Of a stretch of DNA of 38,865 bases, positions 23,509 through 31,518 are shown one piece after another. Source of the DNA: Mediterraneibacter glycyrrhizinilyticus (lineage in GTDB: Bacteria > Bacillota > Clostridia > Lachnospirales > Lachnospiraceae). The stretch is from NCBI RefSeq assembly GCF_016902345.1, contig NZ_JACJLR010000033.1:1-38865 (forward strand). Direction: 5' to 3'. The notes beneath the pieces were generated by a model. That model saw nothing but the letters and a program-made list of their open reading frames with translations. It ran no database searches and was not told the DNA's origin. The stretch's first letter is position 1. Every line of letters starts with the position of its first letter. The position numbers were made by a program, and so were the translations under genes.

Positions 23509-24181
23509 ACGCTATCTCCCCAAGTATTTCTGCCGCATTCTGTAATGCTTTTTCATAGGTATAATAGTTAGCTGCCGCAAGTGCCTTCTGAACAGTAGGT
23601 TGAGAGATCGATAATCTGGATGCCGTATTTTTCTGACCGTCTGTATACAGCAGCATGTCCCAGATAATTTCTCGCTGCCGGTCCGTCCAACCGTTTTCTA
23701 CCGCATACATCAGATCAAAGATCGTATTCATAAGCATTTCTTTTTTTTGATCGGATTCATCCATCCTGATACAGATATCCGCCGGGATCGGTCTTTTTTT
23801 CTTCTCCTGTTCTTTGAGCGTTTCGATGGCTTCTCGTGCACGATAATAACCAGGACCATCCGCCCCCAGCGCCATTTCCGTCCAAATATCCGTGGTGATC
23901 GTTCCAAATCCAACACCAAACCGGATACGGACCGGATACATCTCCATTTTAATCTCATTGATCATATTAAGTATGTTTTTTCCACTACACAAAAGCCCCT
24001 GGAATTCATCTCCAAGTGTGATCAGAAATTTTGAGGTAATGTCTTCGGCATACTTCCTGTTTATCTGTTCCAGAGCTCTCTGAAGGTCCTTCTGCACTTC
24101 TCTTCTGTTTTCCAGATGCCTGGACGCTTTAATATCACCTATAACAGCAGCATAAGAAAGTATATTTTTAAATTGATCCAT
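23501..24181 (-). CDS. satD: SatD-family protein with C-terminal HTH
   Basis: A 226-residue soluble protein starting MDQFKNILSYAAVIGDIKAS; AGGAGGG precedes this ATG, not the one at 24202. The SatD core comprises VIGDIKASRHLENRREVQKD, TLGDEFQGLL, and RIRFGVGFGTITTDI with a GADGPGYYRAREAI motif, which together look like a nucleotide-cyclase-like fold. A C-terminal helix-turn-helix follows (TASRLSISQPTVQKALAAAN). The combination suggests a sensor that also binds DNA. The promoter upstream carries a long operator-like inverted repeat, so it may regulate itself. First gene of the satD-DUF3307 operon. Confidence 0.82.
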   Translation of the reverse strand: MDQFKNILSYAAVIGDIKASRHLENRREVQKDLQRALEQINRKYAEDITSKFLITLGDEFQGLLCSGKNILNMINEIKMEMYPVRIRFGVGFGTITTDIWTEMALGADGPGYYRAREAIETLKEQEKKKRPIPADICIRMDESDQKKEMLMNTIFDLMYAVENGWTDRQREIIWDMLLYTDGQKNTASRLSISQPTVQKALAAANYYTYEKALQNAAEILGEIAYD

Positions 24182-24202
24182 AGCTTTCCCTCCTATACGC
24201 AC

Positions 24203-24231
24203 AGTATATAGCCAAAATTATGAATAATCAA
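24203..24231 (-). promoter_or_regulatory. satD promoter
   Basis: -35 TTGATT (24231-24226) and -10 TATACT (24208-24203) with a 17-bp spacer on the minus strand, about 20 bp before the satD start. Confidence 0.65.
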
Positions 24232-24256
24232 GAATTATTCATGTTTTTGGCTATAT
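24205..24256. promoter_or_regulatory. Operator-like inverted repeat covering the satD promoter
   Basis: 24205-24228 and 24233-24256 are nearly perfect reverse complements (ATTATTCAT core and GGCTATA ends, two or three mismatches) with a 4-nt centre. The repeat covers the whole -35 to -10 region. The GGCTATA box recurs at 24278-24284. A bound dimer would block polymerase. The HTH of SatD itself is the obvious candidate binder; this is inference. Confidence 0.6.
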
Positions 24257-24369
24257 TTTAAAAATATAGATAAATAAGGCTATATTTTTTCACTTATTGT
24301 ATCTCCATCCGATATACAGTATGATAAAGTAAAAGCAAAAACTCAGAATCTGCTTCGCTGCTTTCTCAT

Positions 24370-24834
24370 ATGCGAAGGCTGTCTGTTCTGGGTTCAACAG
24401 ATTGGAGGATCTTATACGGCGAGGTGGTGGTCATCCATGACGAGACCATCGACCGGACCGGCACGGGAAAGGGGAATGTCCGGGAGGCTGGAATGGAGGA
24501 TCGGGTCATCTACTCCTCTTTTAATCATTACAGCATCCGAAAGATCAGGGAGCTGTCCCCGGCGGCAGAGACGGCTTATCTGTTCAGCGATGTGATCCTT
24601 GATGTGGAAAGATATGCAAAAGAAACCGGGACAGATGGTCTGCACCCGGCAGTTTACCACATGGATATGTCCGATCACATGGACAGATATAAAAACAGCG
24701 GACTGAAGGTACGTATCTGGACCGTGAATGACCAGAAGGATATGGAACGATTTATAAAAGAGGGCTTTGCGGCAGTGATCACCAACTATCCGGATATCGC
24801 TCTGGAAATAAGAAATCGCCTTCTCAGAAAATGA
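24370..24834 (+). pseudogene. Decayed glycerophosphodiester phosphodiesterase (5' truncated, internal deletion)
   Basis: The readable frame contains EVVVIHDETIDRTGTGKGNV, the metal-binding GDPD motif, and the C-terminal LKVRIWTVNDQKDMERFIKE and GFAAVITNYPD of the same family. Between them, after GKGNVREAG, the sequence jumps to RVIYSSFNHYSI, leaving out roughly the 80-90 residues that carry the barrel middle. The N-terminal HRG and ENT metal-binding motifs are also missing: the first 17 codons do not match the family, and no ribosome binding site is seen. At 154 codons against about 240, it is a remnant. Its 3' end overlaps the TraX stop convergently by 11 bp. Confidence 0.75.
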
Positions 24835-25567
24835 TCCGGATGATGCCTAAGATGAGCAGATGCACCGGGTAAAACAGATAGAAAAACCATTTAAAGAACG
24901 TTCTTCCCCTCTCTGCTCTTTTCCCGTTATACAGATGCAGGACAGCGAATCCCGCGGCGAGGATGCCGCAGCAGGAAAGGACGGCATAGATCACGCTGTA
25001 CAGAAACCCTCCCGGAGTGGTCCCCGGATAGAAATTCATCAGCGCGAACACCCCTGATCCGATCAGGAACGCTTTCTTTGTCTTCCTCTCATCTCCTCTG
25101 CCCGCCGCGAACAGCATGGTAAATGCCGGCGCCAGGATCGCCCAGTCTGAAAAAGTTGATACGAGGAACAAAAAGAGATAGAGCGCCAGCTTCAGCCCTT
25201 CCTCCGGGACGTATTCTCTCACCAGCAGGACACCGAAACAGAGCAGAAGGGTGAACATCATATTCATCCCGCAGAAAGAGATGGTCTCCACCTCGTTATA
25301 TGCCTCCGAGAAAGCCAGACAGAATGGAATCTCGGAAACAAGGGCAAAAACTGCCAGCCTTGCTGCATACCTTTTTTTCGACCGGGTATAGTGATAGCCT
25401 TCCACAAGGAACCAGCACATCACAGGCGCGGTAAAGTAGCCGATGTCTACGAGAAGAGTAAAGATCAGGGTCCCCGGCTCCAGAAAGATATTGGCGATGT
25501 GGTTCAGCAGCATGGTCATCATGGCAATGTATTTGATCTCATCCCGGTTCAGTTTTCTCAGATTCAT
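24824..25567 (-). CDS. TraX-family membrane protein
   Basis: A 247-residue protein with about eight hydrophobic segments. The N-terminus NRDEIKYIAMMTMLLNHIAN is the TraX signature (K..A...M..DH/NH), followed by FTAPVMCWFLVEGYHYTRSK with the conserved FxxxEGYxxT motif, ALVSEIPFCLAF, and a C-terminal FYLFYPVHLLIL. The family was first known from F-pilin acetylation (TraX) but is common in Firmicutes chromosomes, where it is probably an acyltransferase of unknown substrate. The 3' end overlaps the GDPD remnant. Transcribed alone, downstream of recQ on the same strand. Confidence 0.88.
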   Translation of the reverse strand: MNLRKLNRDEIKYIAMMTMLLNHIANIFLEPGTLIFTLLVDIGYFTAPVMCWFLVEGYHYTRSKKRYAARLAVFALVSEIPFCLAFSEAYNEVETISFCGMNMMFTLLLCFGVLLVREYVPEEGLKLALYLFLFLVSTFSDWAILAPAFTMLFAAGRGDERKTKKAFLIGSGVFALMNFYPGTTPGGFLYSVIYAVLSCCGILAAGFAVLHLYNGKRAERGRTFFKWFFYLFYPVHLLILGIIRIIF

Positions 25568-25617
25568 GTATCAGTCACTTCTTTCATACTTATTTTGCTG
25601 ATCTTTCCATCCATAAC

Positions 25618-27981
25618 TCAGCTTCCAAGCTCCCCTTTCAGGATCTCCGTCAGATATCTCTGCCCTTTCTCCGTATACAGGAACACTTCGTATGGATTTC
25701 CATTTGAGCTGATCCGCTCCTCTGAACGGATCCCGTTCTCTTTTCCCTTCTCTGTCAGGATCTTTCTGGTATAACCGTTCTGAAATCTCTGCTCAAAGCA
25801 GCCCTCTTCCAGAAGTTTTTCTGTCAGGCTTTTGATGGTCAGCCTCTTCATTGCATTTTCGTCTCTTAGTTCATTGATCTGTGATACAAAATCGCTGATC
25901 GTAGTTTCCGGGACATATCGGATCCCGGCAAGGATCTCTTCCGTGAGATGAAAGTCTGCTTTTCTGCTTTTCCCTTTCTTTTCCGTCAGAGGTTTTTCTT
26001 CCCCTTCGTCTGCATTTTCTTCGAGAAAACGGATCCGTTCTTCTTCATCTGTAAATGGACCGAAGAGCGTGGGCTCAGATGCCGTTCCGGAATCCGCGCT
26101 CAAAACTTCTGCTCCCCAGGCCTTGCAGTCTCCTCCGGTCACATCCAGGATCTTCGCAAGGAATTTATCCCCATACTGTTCCAGTTTCTTTGCCCCCATC
26201 CCGTTTACGTCCAGCATCTCTTCCTTTGTGAGCGGGATCCGGACGCACATATCCCGCAGAGTCCGGTCTGACGCCACCATATAGGGCGGTACGGACCTCT
26301 CTTTCGCCAGCACGGTCCGAAGGCTTCTCAGTTCTTCAAACAGTTTCCTGCCCTTCTCTGTCAGTTCCGCAGCCCGAGCGGCTCTCTTGCCTCTGCTCTG
26401 CCCCCTTGCGGATGCATTCGCGGATCTGCCGGTCATCTCTTCTTTTTTATACCGGACCAGGAACGGGACCTCTCCCTCCAAAAGAACGTCGGATCTATCC
26501 GTCAGTTTGATCAGCGAGTATTTATCCCGAGTCTGCCTGAGGTATCCCTGTTCCAGCATGTTCCGGATCACTTCTTTGATCAGGCTCTGCCCCAGCCTGC
26601 TCTGACTGCCGTAGGCAGGATTCTGATCCATCCGGCTGTTTCGGATCTTCGCCGTGTTCTCCCCAAGCAGCGTTCCCGCGATCATGTTCATCCCGTACCG
26701 CTGTCCGCAGGACCTCACACAGCGCACGACATCTGCCGCGGCTTCCGAGGCGTCCATCTCCTCAAGTTCTTCCAGACAATTAGAACAGTTCCCGCAGTTC
26801 TCCTCTGCCCGTTCTCCAAAATAAGTGAGGATGGAATTTCTCAGACAGTTGGTGGTCGTGCAGTAGGCTTCCATCTTTCGCAGACGTTCCATGTCCTGCG
26901 ACCGGATCACCTGAAGTTCTTCCTCCGTATACTCCCTGTAGTTCTCCTTACTCTCCAGAAGCATCCGGTTGATCACTGTATCCTGAGGCGAATAGTAGAG
27001 GATACACTCCGCAGGCTCTCCGTCACGCCCTGCCCTTCCCGCCTCCTGATAATAGTTTTCCATGCTCTGAGGCATATTATAGTGGAGCACATAGCGCACA
27101 TTGGATTTGTCGATCCCCATTCCGAAGGCATTGGTAGCGATCATCACTTTGATGCGGTCGTAGATAAAATCTTCCTGGCTCTTCTTTCTCGCATCCGCGC
27201 TCATTCCCGCATGATATCTTCCTGCCTGAAAACCTGCGTTCTCCAGATACAGGTAAAGTTCATCCACGCCTTTTCTTGTGGCGCAGTAGATGATGCCGCT
27301 CTCCTCCCGGTGTTTCTCCACATAGTTATGTATACGCTCCTTCTTGTCCCTTGCCTTCTGTACTTCAAAATATAGATTCGGGCGGTCGAACCCGGTGACC
27401 GTCTCGAACGGATGCACAAGTTCCAGGGAAGCGAGGATATCCTCACGTACCCGCTCTGTCGCTGTCGCCGTGAACGCAGAGATCACCGGCCGCACCGGAA
27501 GCTGCCGGACAAAAGACAGGATCCTCACATAGCTGGGACGGAAATCCTGTCCCCACTGAGAAATGCAGTGCGCTTCATCCACGGTGACCATGGAAAGTTC
27601 CGTATGACAGGCAAAATCAAGAAACCGGGGCGTCTCCAGACGTTCCGGTGCCACATAAATGATCTTATACCTCCCTGCCGCCGCCAGCTCCAGCGCTTTT
27701 GTGATCTGCGTCTCGGTCAGGGAACTGTTGATGTATGCAGCGTGTACTCCTGCTTCGTTGAGCGCCTTGACCTGATCCATCATCAGTGAGATCAGCGGGG
27801 AGACTACCACCGTGATCCCCGGCATCAGAAGCGCCGGGAGCTGATAGCACAGAGATTTTCCCGCTCCGGTAGGCATGACTGCAAGGACATCCCTGCCGGA
27901 AAGGATCTGATCGATGATCTCCTCCTGTCCGGGGCGGAAGCTGTCATAGCCAAAATAGGTTTTCAAGGTCTGTATCTTATT
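25618..27981 (-). CDS. recQ: ATP-dependent DNA helicase RecQ
   Basis: A 787-residue protein starting MNKIQTLKTYFGYDSFRPGQ. This ATG has a GGGAG ribosome binding site; an ATG at 28023 that overlaps the upstream stop is possible but less supported. Helicase motifs: FRPGQEEII (motif 0), MPTGAGKS (Walker A), VDEAHCISQWGQDFRPSY (DEAH plus aromatic loop), FTATAT, and QEAGRAGRDG (motif VI). A zinc-binding cluster (CGNCSNC) and winged helix follow. The HRDC domain is near residues 575-640 (SDRTLRDMCVRIPLTKEEML). An additional C-terminal winged-helix-like region has LTEKLLEEGCFEQRF. It unwinds DNA 3'-5' in repair of gaps and breaks. It follows the hydroxyacid dehydrogenase gene closely. Confidence 0.96.
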   Translation of the reverse strand, partial: NKIQTLKTYFGYDSFRPGQEEIIDQILSGRDVLAVMPTGAGKSLCYQLPALLMPGITVVVSPLISLMMDQVKALNEAGVHAAYINSSLTETQITKALELAAAGRYKIIYVAPERLETPRFLDFACHTELSMVTVDEAHCISQWGQDFRPSYVRILSFVRQLPVRPVISAFTATATERVREDILASLELVHPFETVTGFDRPNLYFEVQKARDKKERIHNYVEKHREESGIIYCATRKGVDELYLYLENAGFQAGRYHAGMSADARKKSQEDFIYDRIKVMIATNAFGMGIDKSNVRYVLHYNMPQSMENYYQEAGRAGRDGEPAECILYYSPQDTVINRMLLESKENYREYTEEELQVIRSQDMERLRKMEAYCTTTNCLRNSILTYFGERAEENCGNCSNCLEELEEMDASEAAADVVRCVRSCGQRYGMNMIAGTLLGENTAKIRNSRMDQNPAYGSQSRLGQSLIKEVIRNMLEQGYLRQTRDKYSLIKLTDRSDVLLEGEVPFLVRYKKEEMTGRSANASARGQSRGKRAARAAELTEKGRKLFEELRSLRTVLAKERSVPPYMVASDRTLRDMCVRIPLTKEEMLDVNGMGAKKLEQYGDKFLAKILDVTGGDCKAWGAEVLSADSGTASEPTLFGPFTDEEERIRFLEENADEGEEKPLTEKKGKSRKADFHLTEEILAGIRYVPETTISDFVSQINELRDENAMKRLTIKSLTEKLLEEGCFEQRFQNGYTRKILTEKGKENGIRSEERISSNGNPYEVFLYTEKGQRYLTEILKGELGS

Positions 27982-28019
27982 CATAGCTTTTCTCCCAGGT
28001 GCTTTCATCAAAAGTGATC

Positions 28020-28940
28020 TCATCTTCCGGCAGCGTTCCCTGCGCTACAGTATTTTCTCAGATTAGCAAGAACTTTCTCGTTCAGCCTTTTCACCGCCTG
28101 ACAAGTCATCCCAGAGGAACGTTTCTGACAGTTCACATTTTTATACCCGAGGAGCCGCTCGCTCCCCAAGCCCATAAGTGTATCGCAGTAGTACCAGGTA
28201 TTCTTGCGGGCAAGCCACTTCTCCATCGCCTTTTCCTCAAAACACGGACTGAGCGCAGTATTGAACAGGATCTTGTTTTCCCCTAACAACTCAAACTCTT
28301 CCTCAAAGAGGAGCGTGACATTCTTGCTCAGACAGCTGCAGACCACGTCACATTCTCTCAGCAGGTCATGCAGTTCCTGATATGTATATCCTTTCTCCGC
28401 TTCGATCTCCGGCTTCCTTGTCCGGCTGTAATAGCGGATATCCGCACCGAATGCCGACAGTCCTCCCGCCACCGCCTGTGCGCTGGCGCCCATCCCGAGC
28501 ATTCCCGCCCGGACGCCGGACACTTCCGAGATCTGGCCGAGAAGAGGCGGATTTCCATCTGTTCCATGAAGCCTGCGGATCAGTTCAGATAATACATATT
28601 CTGCAACGCCTTCGTCCCCATAATCCCGGATACCAGTCACTGTGATCCCGTGTTCCTTTGCATATGCGATATCCACATTCGAGCTTTCTTCTGAATACAG
28701 ACTGCAGCACATTCCGATGTATTTCAGATTCGGGCACGCCGACAGGATCTTGGCGCCCACAGGGCGGGTATAACTGACAAAGATCGCATCCGAATCCCCG
28801 ATCCGGCGGATCACTTCTTCGTCAGTCTCCGGTTCTGTATCATAAAACACGGTCTCATCACAATATTTTCCTGCTTCTTCCCTGCTCTCCGGAAGAAGGG
28901 ATACCGGCTGGACCGCCGTCAGTTTTCTGATTTTTTTCAT
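28020..28940 (-). CDS. D-isomer-specific 2-hydroxyacid dehydrogenase family protein
   Basis: A 306-residue soluble protein. The N-terminal substrate-side region includes DSDAIFVSYTRPVGAKIL and NLKYIGMCCSLYSEESSNVD. The NAD-binding Rossmann motif is GMLGMGASAQAVAGGL, followed by the acceptor region IRYYSRTRKPEIE and CDVVCSCLSKNVTLL. The C-terminal half contains ILFNTALSPCFEE and YYCDTLMGLG. The usual catalytic Arg/Glu/His set is hard to place and the cysteine-rich C-terminus is unusual, so activity is uncertain. It has a GGAGAGG site and a clear promoter (29004-29032), and lies directly upstream of recQ with near-overlapping ends. Confidence 0.85.
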   Translation of the reverse strand: MKKIRKLTAVQPVSLLPESREEAGKYCDETVFYDTEPETDEEVIRRIGDSDAIFVSYTRPVGAKILSACPNLKYIGMCCSLYSEESSNVDIAYAKEHGITVTGIRDYGDEGVAEYVLSELIRRLHGTDGNPPLLGQISEVSGVRAGMLGMGASAQAVAGGLSAFGADIRYYSRTRKPEIEAEKGYTYQELHDLLRECDVVCSCLSKNVTLLFEEEFELLGENKILFNTALSPCFEEKAMEKWLARKNTWYYCDTLMGLGSERLLGYKNVNCQKRSSGMTCQAVKRLNEKVLANLRKYCSAGNAAGR

Positions 28941-29003
28941 TTTAATGTCCTCTCCAATTCTTCTGTATCTGTTTCTGAATGATCTTTTCAGTCAATTGCT
29001 ATA

Positions 29004-29032
29004 AGTATAACATCTATACCCTTTCTGCTCAA
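29004..29032 (-). promoter_or_regulatory. Promoter of the hydroxyacid dehydrogenase/recQ transcript
   Basis: -35 TTGAGC (29032-29027) and -10 TATACT (29009-29004) with a 17-bp spacer on the minus strand, starting directly after the stop of the upstream MFS gene. Confidence 0.6.
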
Positions 29033-29034
29033 TT

Positions 29035-30210
29035 TTATTCTTCATCCTCTGCCCCGCCATGATTCTTCTTCCTTTTTCCCACCGCAAGATACACCGTAGC
29101 AGCCAGAGGCATCGTCACCATCAGCGCCGGATAGAACCACCGTATGTCCACACCTCCATACAGCGCCCCTCCGATCATCGGTCCCAGCGTCATCCCCAGG
29201 TCCAGACCGATATAATAAGTACTGTTTGCAAGTCCTCTTTTTTCTTTTCCTGCCAGAAGGATCGCCTTGGACTGGCAGACAGAGCTCATGATCCCGTATC
29301 CCCCTGCAAGAAACACAGCAGCAAGGAACATCACCGCATTGCTCTGCATCACAGCAAGGAGAAGAATCGCGAGAAACTCACAACAGCAGCTTGCCGCAAG
29401 AAATACATGAAATGGTAGCTTGTCGAACAGATCCTTAAGCGCCAGCCGCAGTACGATCAGCACTATTGCGTAGAACGGGAAGAACATACTGACTGTCACG
29501 TCAAGCCCTCGCACCTGGACATACGTCACGAGAAAAGACTGGGTCGCGCAGTAGGGAATGGCAAAGAGCATGATGATAAGTGAGATCGGAATGACCCGCA
29601 CATCGATCAGTTTCAGGCGCTTCTTCTCCCCGCCTTCCGTTTTTACCGGCTCACCCCTGTCTCCGATAAACTGGATCGTGACCATGATCGCGGCAGAAAA
29701 GACCAGTGCAATGACAAAGGCTGCTCTGTAACCGAAGTTCTCATAGACACTGACCCCGATCGCCGGCGCCAGAGCCATCCCAAGCGCATTCATGGTCCCG
29801 TACACTCCCATGCCGGATCCCACCTTCTCCTTCGGAAGCATATTGGACATCCAGGTAGACATGCACACGGAGCAGCAGGCGAATCCGAAACCATTTACGA
29901 TCCGCGCGATCACCACGACTGTCTCATTCGGCGCAAAAATATATCCAACACACGCCGCTGTCATAAATATCGCACCGAGAAAGGAGACTTTATATTTACT
30001 GAGCTTATCCGCCAAATTACCCGCCAGCGGACGGCAGAAAAGGGAGACCAGGTTCATCAGCCCGCCGACAAATCCCATCACTGCCGCGGTCCCGCCGATG
30101 CTCTCCGTAAATCCAGTAATCAGCGGAGTCACCAGCATCGGGCTTGACATATAAAAGAATGTAGCCGCAAGGACCAGTATGATATCCTTTGAATACATTT
30201 TCTGACGCAT
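29035..30210 (-). CDS. Major facilitator superfamily transporter (drug:H+ antiporter-like)
   Basis: A 391-residue protein with about twelve membrane helices. The motif-A loop after helix 2 is GNLADKLSKYKVSFLG, and helix 5 carries a motif-C-like GTMNALGMALAPAIGVSVYE, which marks antiporters. A hydrophilic loop (EPVKTEGGEKKRLKL) separates the halves, and a second motif-A-like LKDLFDKLPFHV follows helix 8. The basic C-terminus GKRKKNHGGAEDEE is cytosolic. Substrate unknown, probably export of drugs or metabolites. AAGGGG precedes the start. It begins 22 bp after the DUF6236 stop, so the two probably form an operon. Confidence 0.92.
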   Translation of the reverse strand: MRQKMYSKDIILVLAATFFYMSSPMLVTPLITGFTESIGGTAAVMGFVGGLMNLVSLFCRPLAGNLADKLSKYKVSFLGAIFMTAACVGYIFAPNETVVVIARIVNGFGFACCSVCMSTWMSNMLPKEKVGSGMGVYGTMNALGMALAPAIGVSVYENFGYRAAFVIALVFSAAIMVTIQFIGDRGEPVKTEGGEKKRLKLIDVRVIPISLIIMLFAIPYCATQSFLVTYVQVRGLDVTVSMFFPFYAIVLIVLRLALKDLFDKLPFHVFLAASCCCEFLAILLLAVMQSNAVMFLAAVFLAGGYGIMSSVCQSKAILLAGKEKRGLANSTYYIGLDLGMTLGPMIGGALYGGVDIRWFYPALMVTMPLAATVYLAVGKRKKNHGGAEDEE

Positions 30211-30232
30211 AAAATGCCCCTTCTTTCTTCTG

Positions 30233-31318
30233 TTATTCCGTAATATTATCTTCTCTTTTCGTTCTGATCAGCCCTCTCTGCGCTGCGTAAAACAGATATG
30301 CATTTCCATCTGAAAGATCCTCCCTCGTGATTTTGGTTCTCTGAAAAGATACTACAGCCAGATCGATCAAAAGCCCCGCACAGATATGCTCAAATGAAGA
30401 TAAGATCCCTGACTCAGCTGCTATCCCTGCCCCTGCTGTAAGAATCCCGGGAATCAGTGTTTTTATTGCCCCTTTCCGAAAAGAAATATGCTTTTTCCTC
30501 AAAAGTTCTTCAATATACGACATATCTTCATCGATATCTTCTCTGAATCTGATAACAGTCTCTCTGAACTCCTCTGGATCTTCCATGCATACTTTCAGCT
30601 GATCTTTAAAGTATTCGATTCTCCTGCGGAAAAGCTTCAGCTCCCGTTCATATTCTTTTCTGAAATCGATAACAGTTTCCAGCGGTACCTGTTCCATTTC
30701 CGGAACCGGAAGTATATCCCGGATTGCCATACTCAAGGCTGTATTGTCATCCGGGATCTTTCTCCCGGCCTGTTTAAATACCCGGCTGTATGGACAATAA
30801 AATTTTCCTTTGGCATCTGTTCCTATATCTGTTTTTCCCCTTGCCCTGGCTAAATACTTTGCCAAAACGGCCATATAGATCTCGGCATCTTTCATGTTCA
30901 TATCGATCCAGGGGCCGTCACAGCTGTCCCGGATGATATCTTTTTCCCTGAGAAAATCCAGGATATTTTCCGGAGTCCTTCCGATCCATGCCGCACTGCT
31001 CCCTTTCGGTCCCAGCTTATCCCTGTGTATACTAAAATATTCTTCCTTTTCACTTTTTATACGGCCCTTATGGGAAAGCCTGGCTTTTATTTCCCAGTAA
31101 AACTGGTCCTTCAATTCCTCTCTTTCCCACAATTCTCCGGGATAAACAGGAGTATAAATTCCTGTCGAACGGAGATATTCTATTTCCGGTGAATTTGATT
31201 CCCGAAAGCCATCACCGGGAACCACGGAAGCCACCTTGTCCCAATACAATATCGCATTTCTCAGCCAGTGCCCATCCCGGATCTTTATCGTCGGATAATA
31301 TAAAATCGTCTTTTCCAT
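30233..31318 (-). CDS. DUF6236 family protein
   Basis: A 361-residue protein starting MEKTILYYPTIKIRDGHWLR, then NAILYWDKVASVVPGDG: the YYPxIxIRDxxWLxxxLLYWD signature of DUF6236. The middle is charged and helical (EYERELKLFRRRIEYFKDQL). A hydrophobic stretch near residues 280-325 (TLIPGILTAGAGIAAESGIL) may contact the membrane. Function is unknown; I know the family mainly as scattered accessory genes. Base composition is AT-richer than its neighbours, suggesting recent gain. It sits upstream of the MFS gene on the same strand. Confidence 0.75.
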   Translation of the reverse strand: MEKTILYYPTIKIRDGHWLRNAILYWDKVASVVPGDGFRESNSPEIEYLRSTGIYTPVYPGELWEREELKDQFYWEIKARLSHKGRIKSEKEEYFSIHRDKLGPKGSSAAWIGRTPENILDFLREKDIIRDSCDGPWIDMNMKDAEIYMAVLAKYLARARGKTDIGTDAKGKFYCPYSRVFKQAGRKIPDDNTALSMAIRDILPVPEMEQVPLETVIDFRKEYERELKLFRRRIEYFKDQLKVCMEDPEEFRETVIRFREDIDEDMSYIEELLRKKHISFRKGAIKTLIPGILTAGAGIAAESGILSSFEHICAGLLIDLAVVSFQRTKITREDLSDGNAYLFYAAQRGLIRTKREDNITE

Positions 31319-31424
31319 TCATTTGTACCTCACTTATTTCCCTACAACATCATATACCTTTCCTTCTCCAAATACAAGGCGGCGGCATGACCAAAACTTC
31401 CCACCTGCCTAAACACTCTCCTGA

Positions 31425-31466
31425 ATGCCAAAAGACCTCTGCACAGTCATCACCGTGCAGAGGTCT
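31425..31466 (-). terminator. Terminator of the natAB-like ABC exporter operon
   Basis: AGACCTCTGCAC (31433-31444) and GTGCAGAGGTCT (31455-31466) are perfect inverted repeats; read on the minus strand they are followed by TTTTGG. It lies about 50 bp after the permease stop. Confidence 0.75.
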
Positions 31467-31518
31467 GTAAAACAAGCCTGTCCGAAATCCTTTTTTCTGA
31501 CTTTCGTCCTGATTCTCT

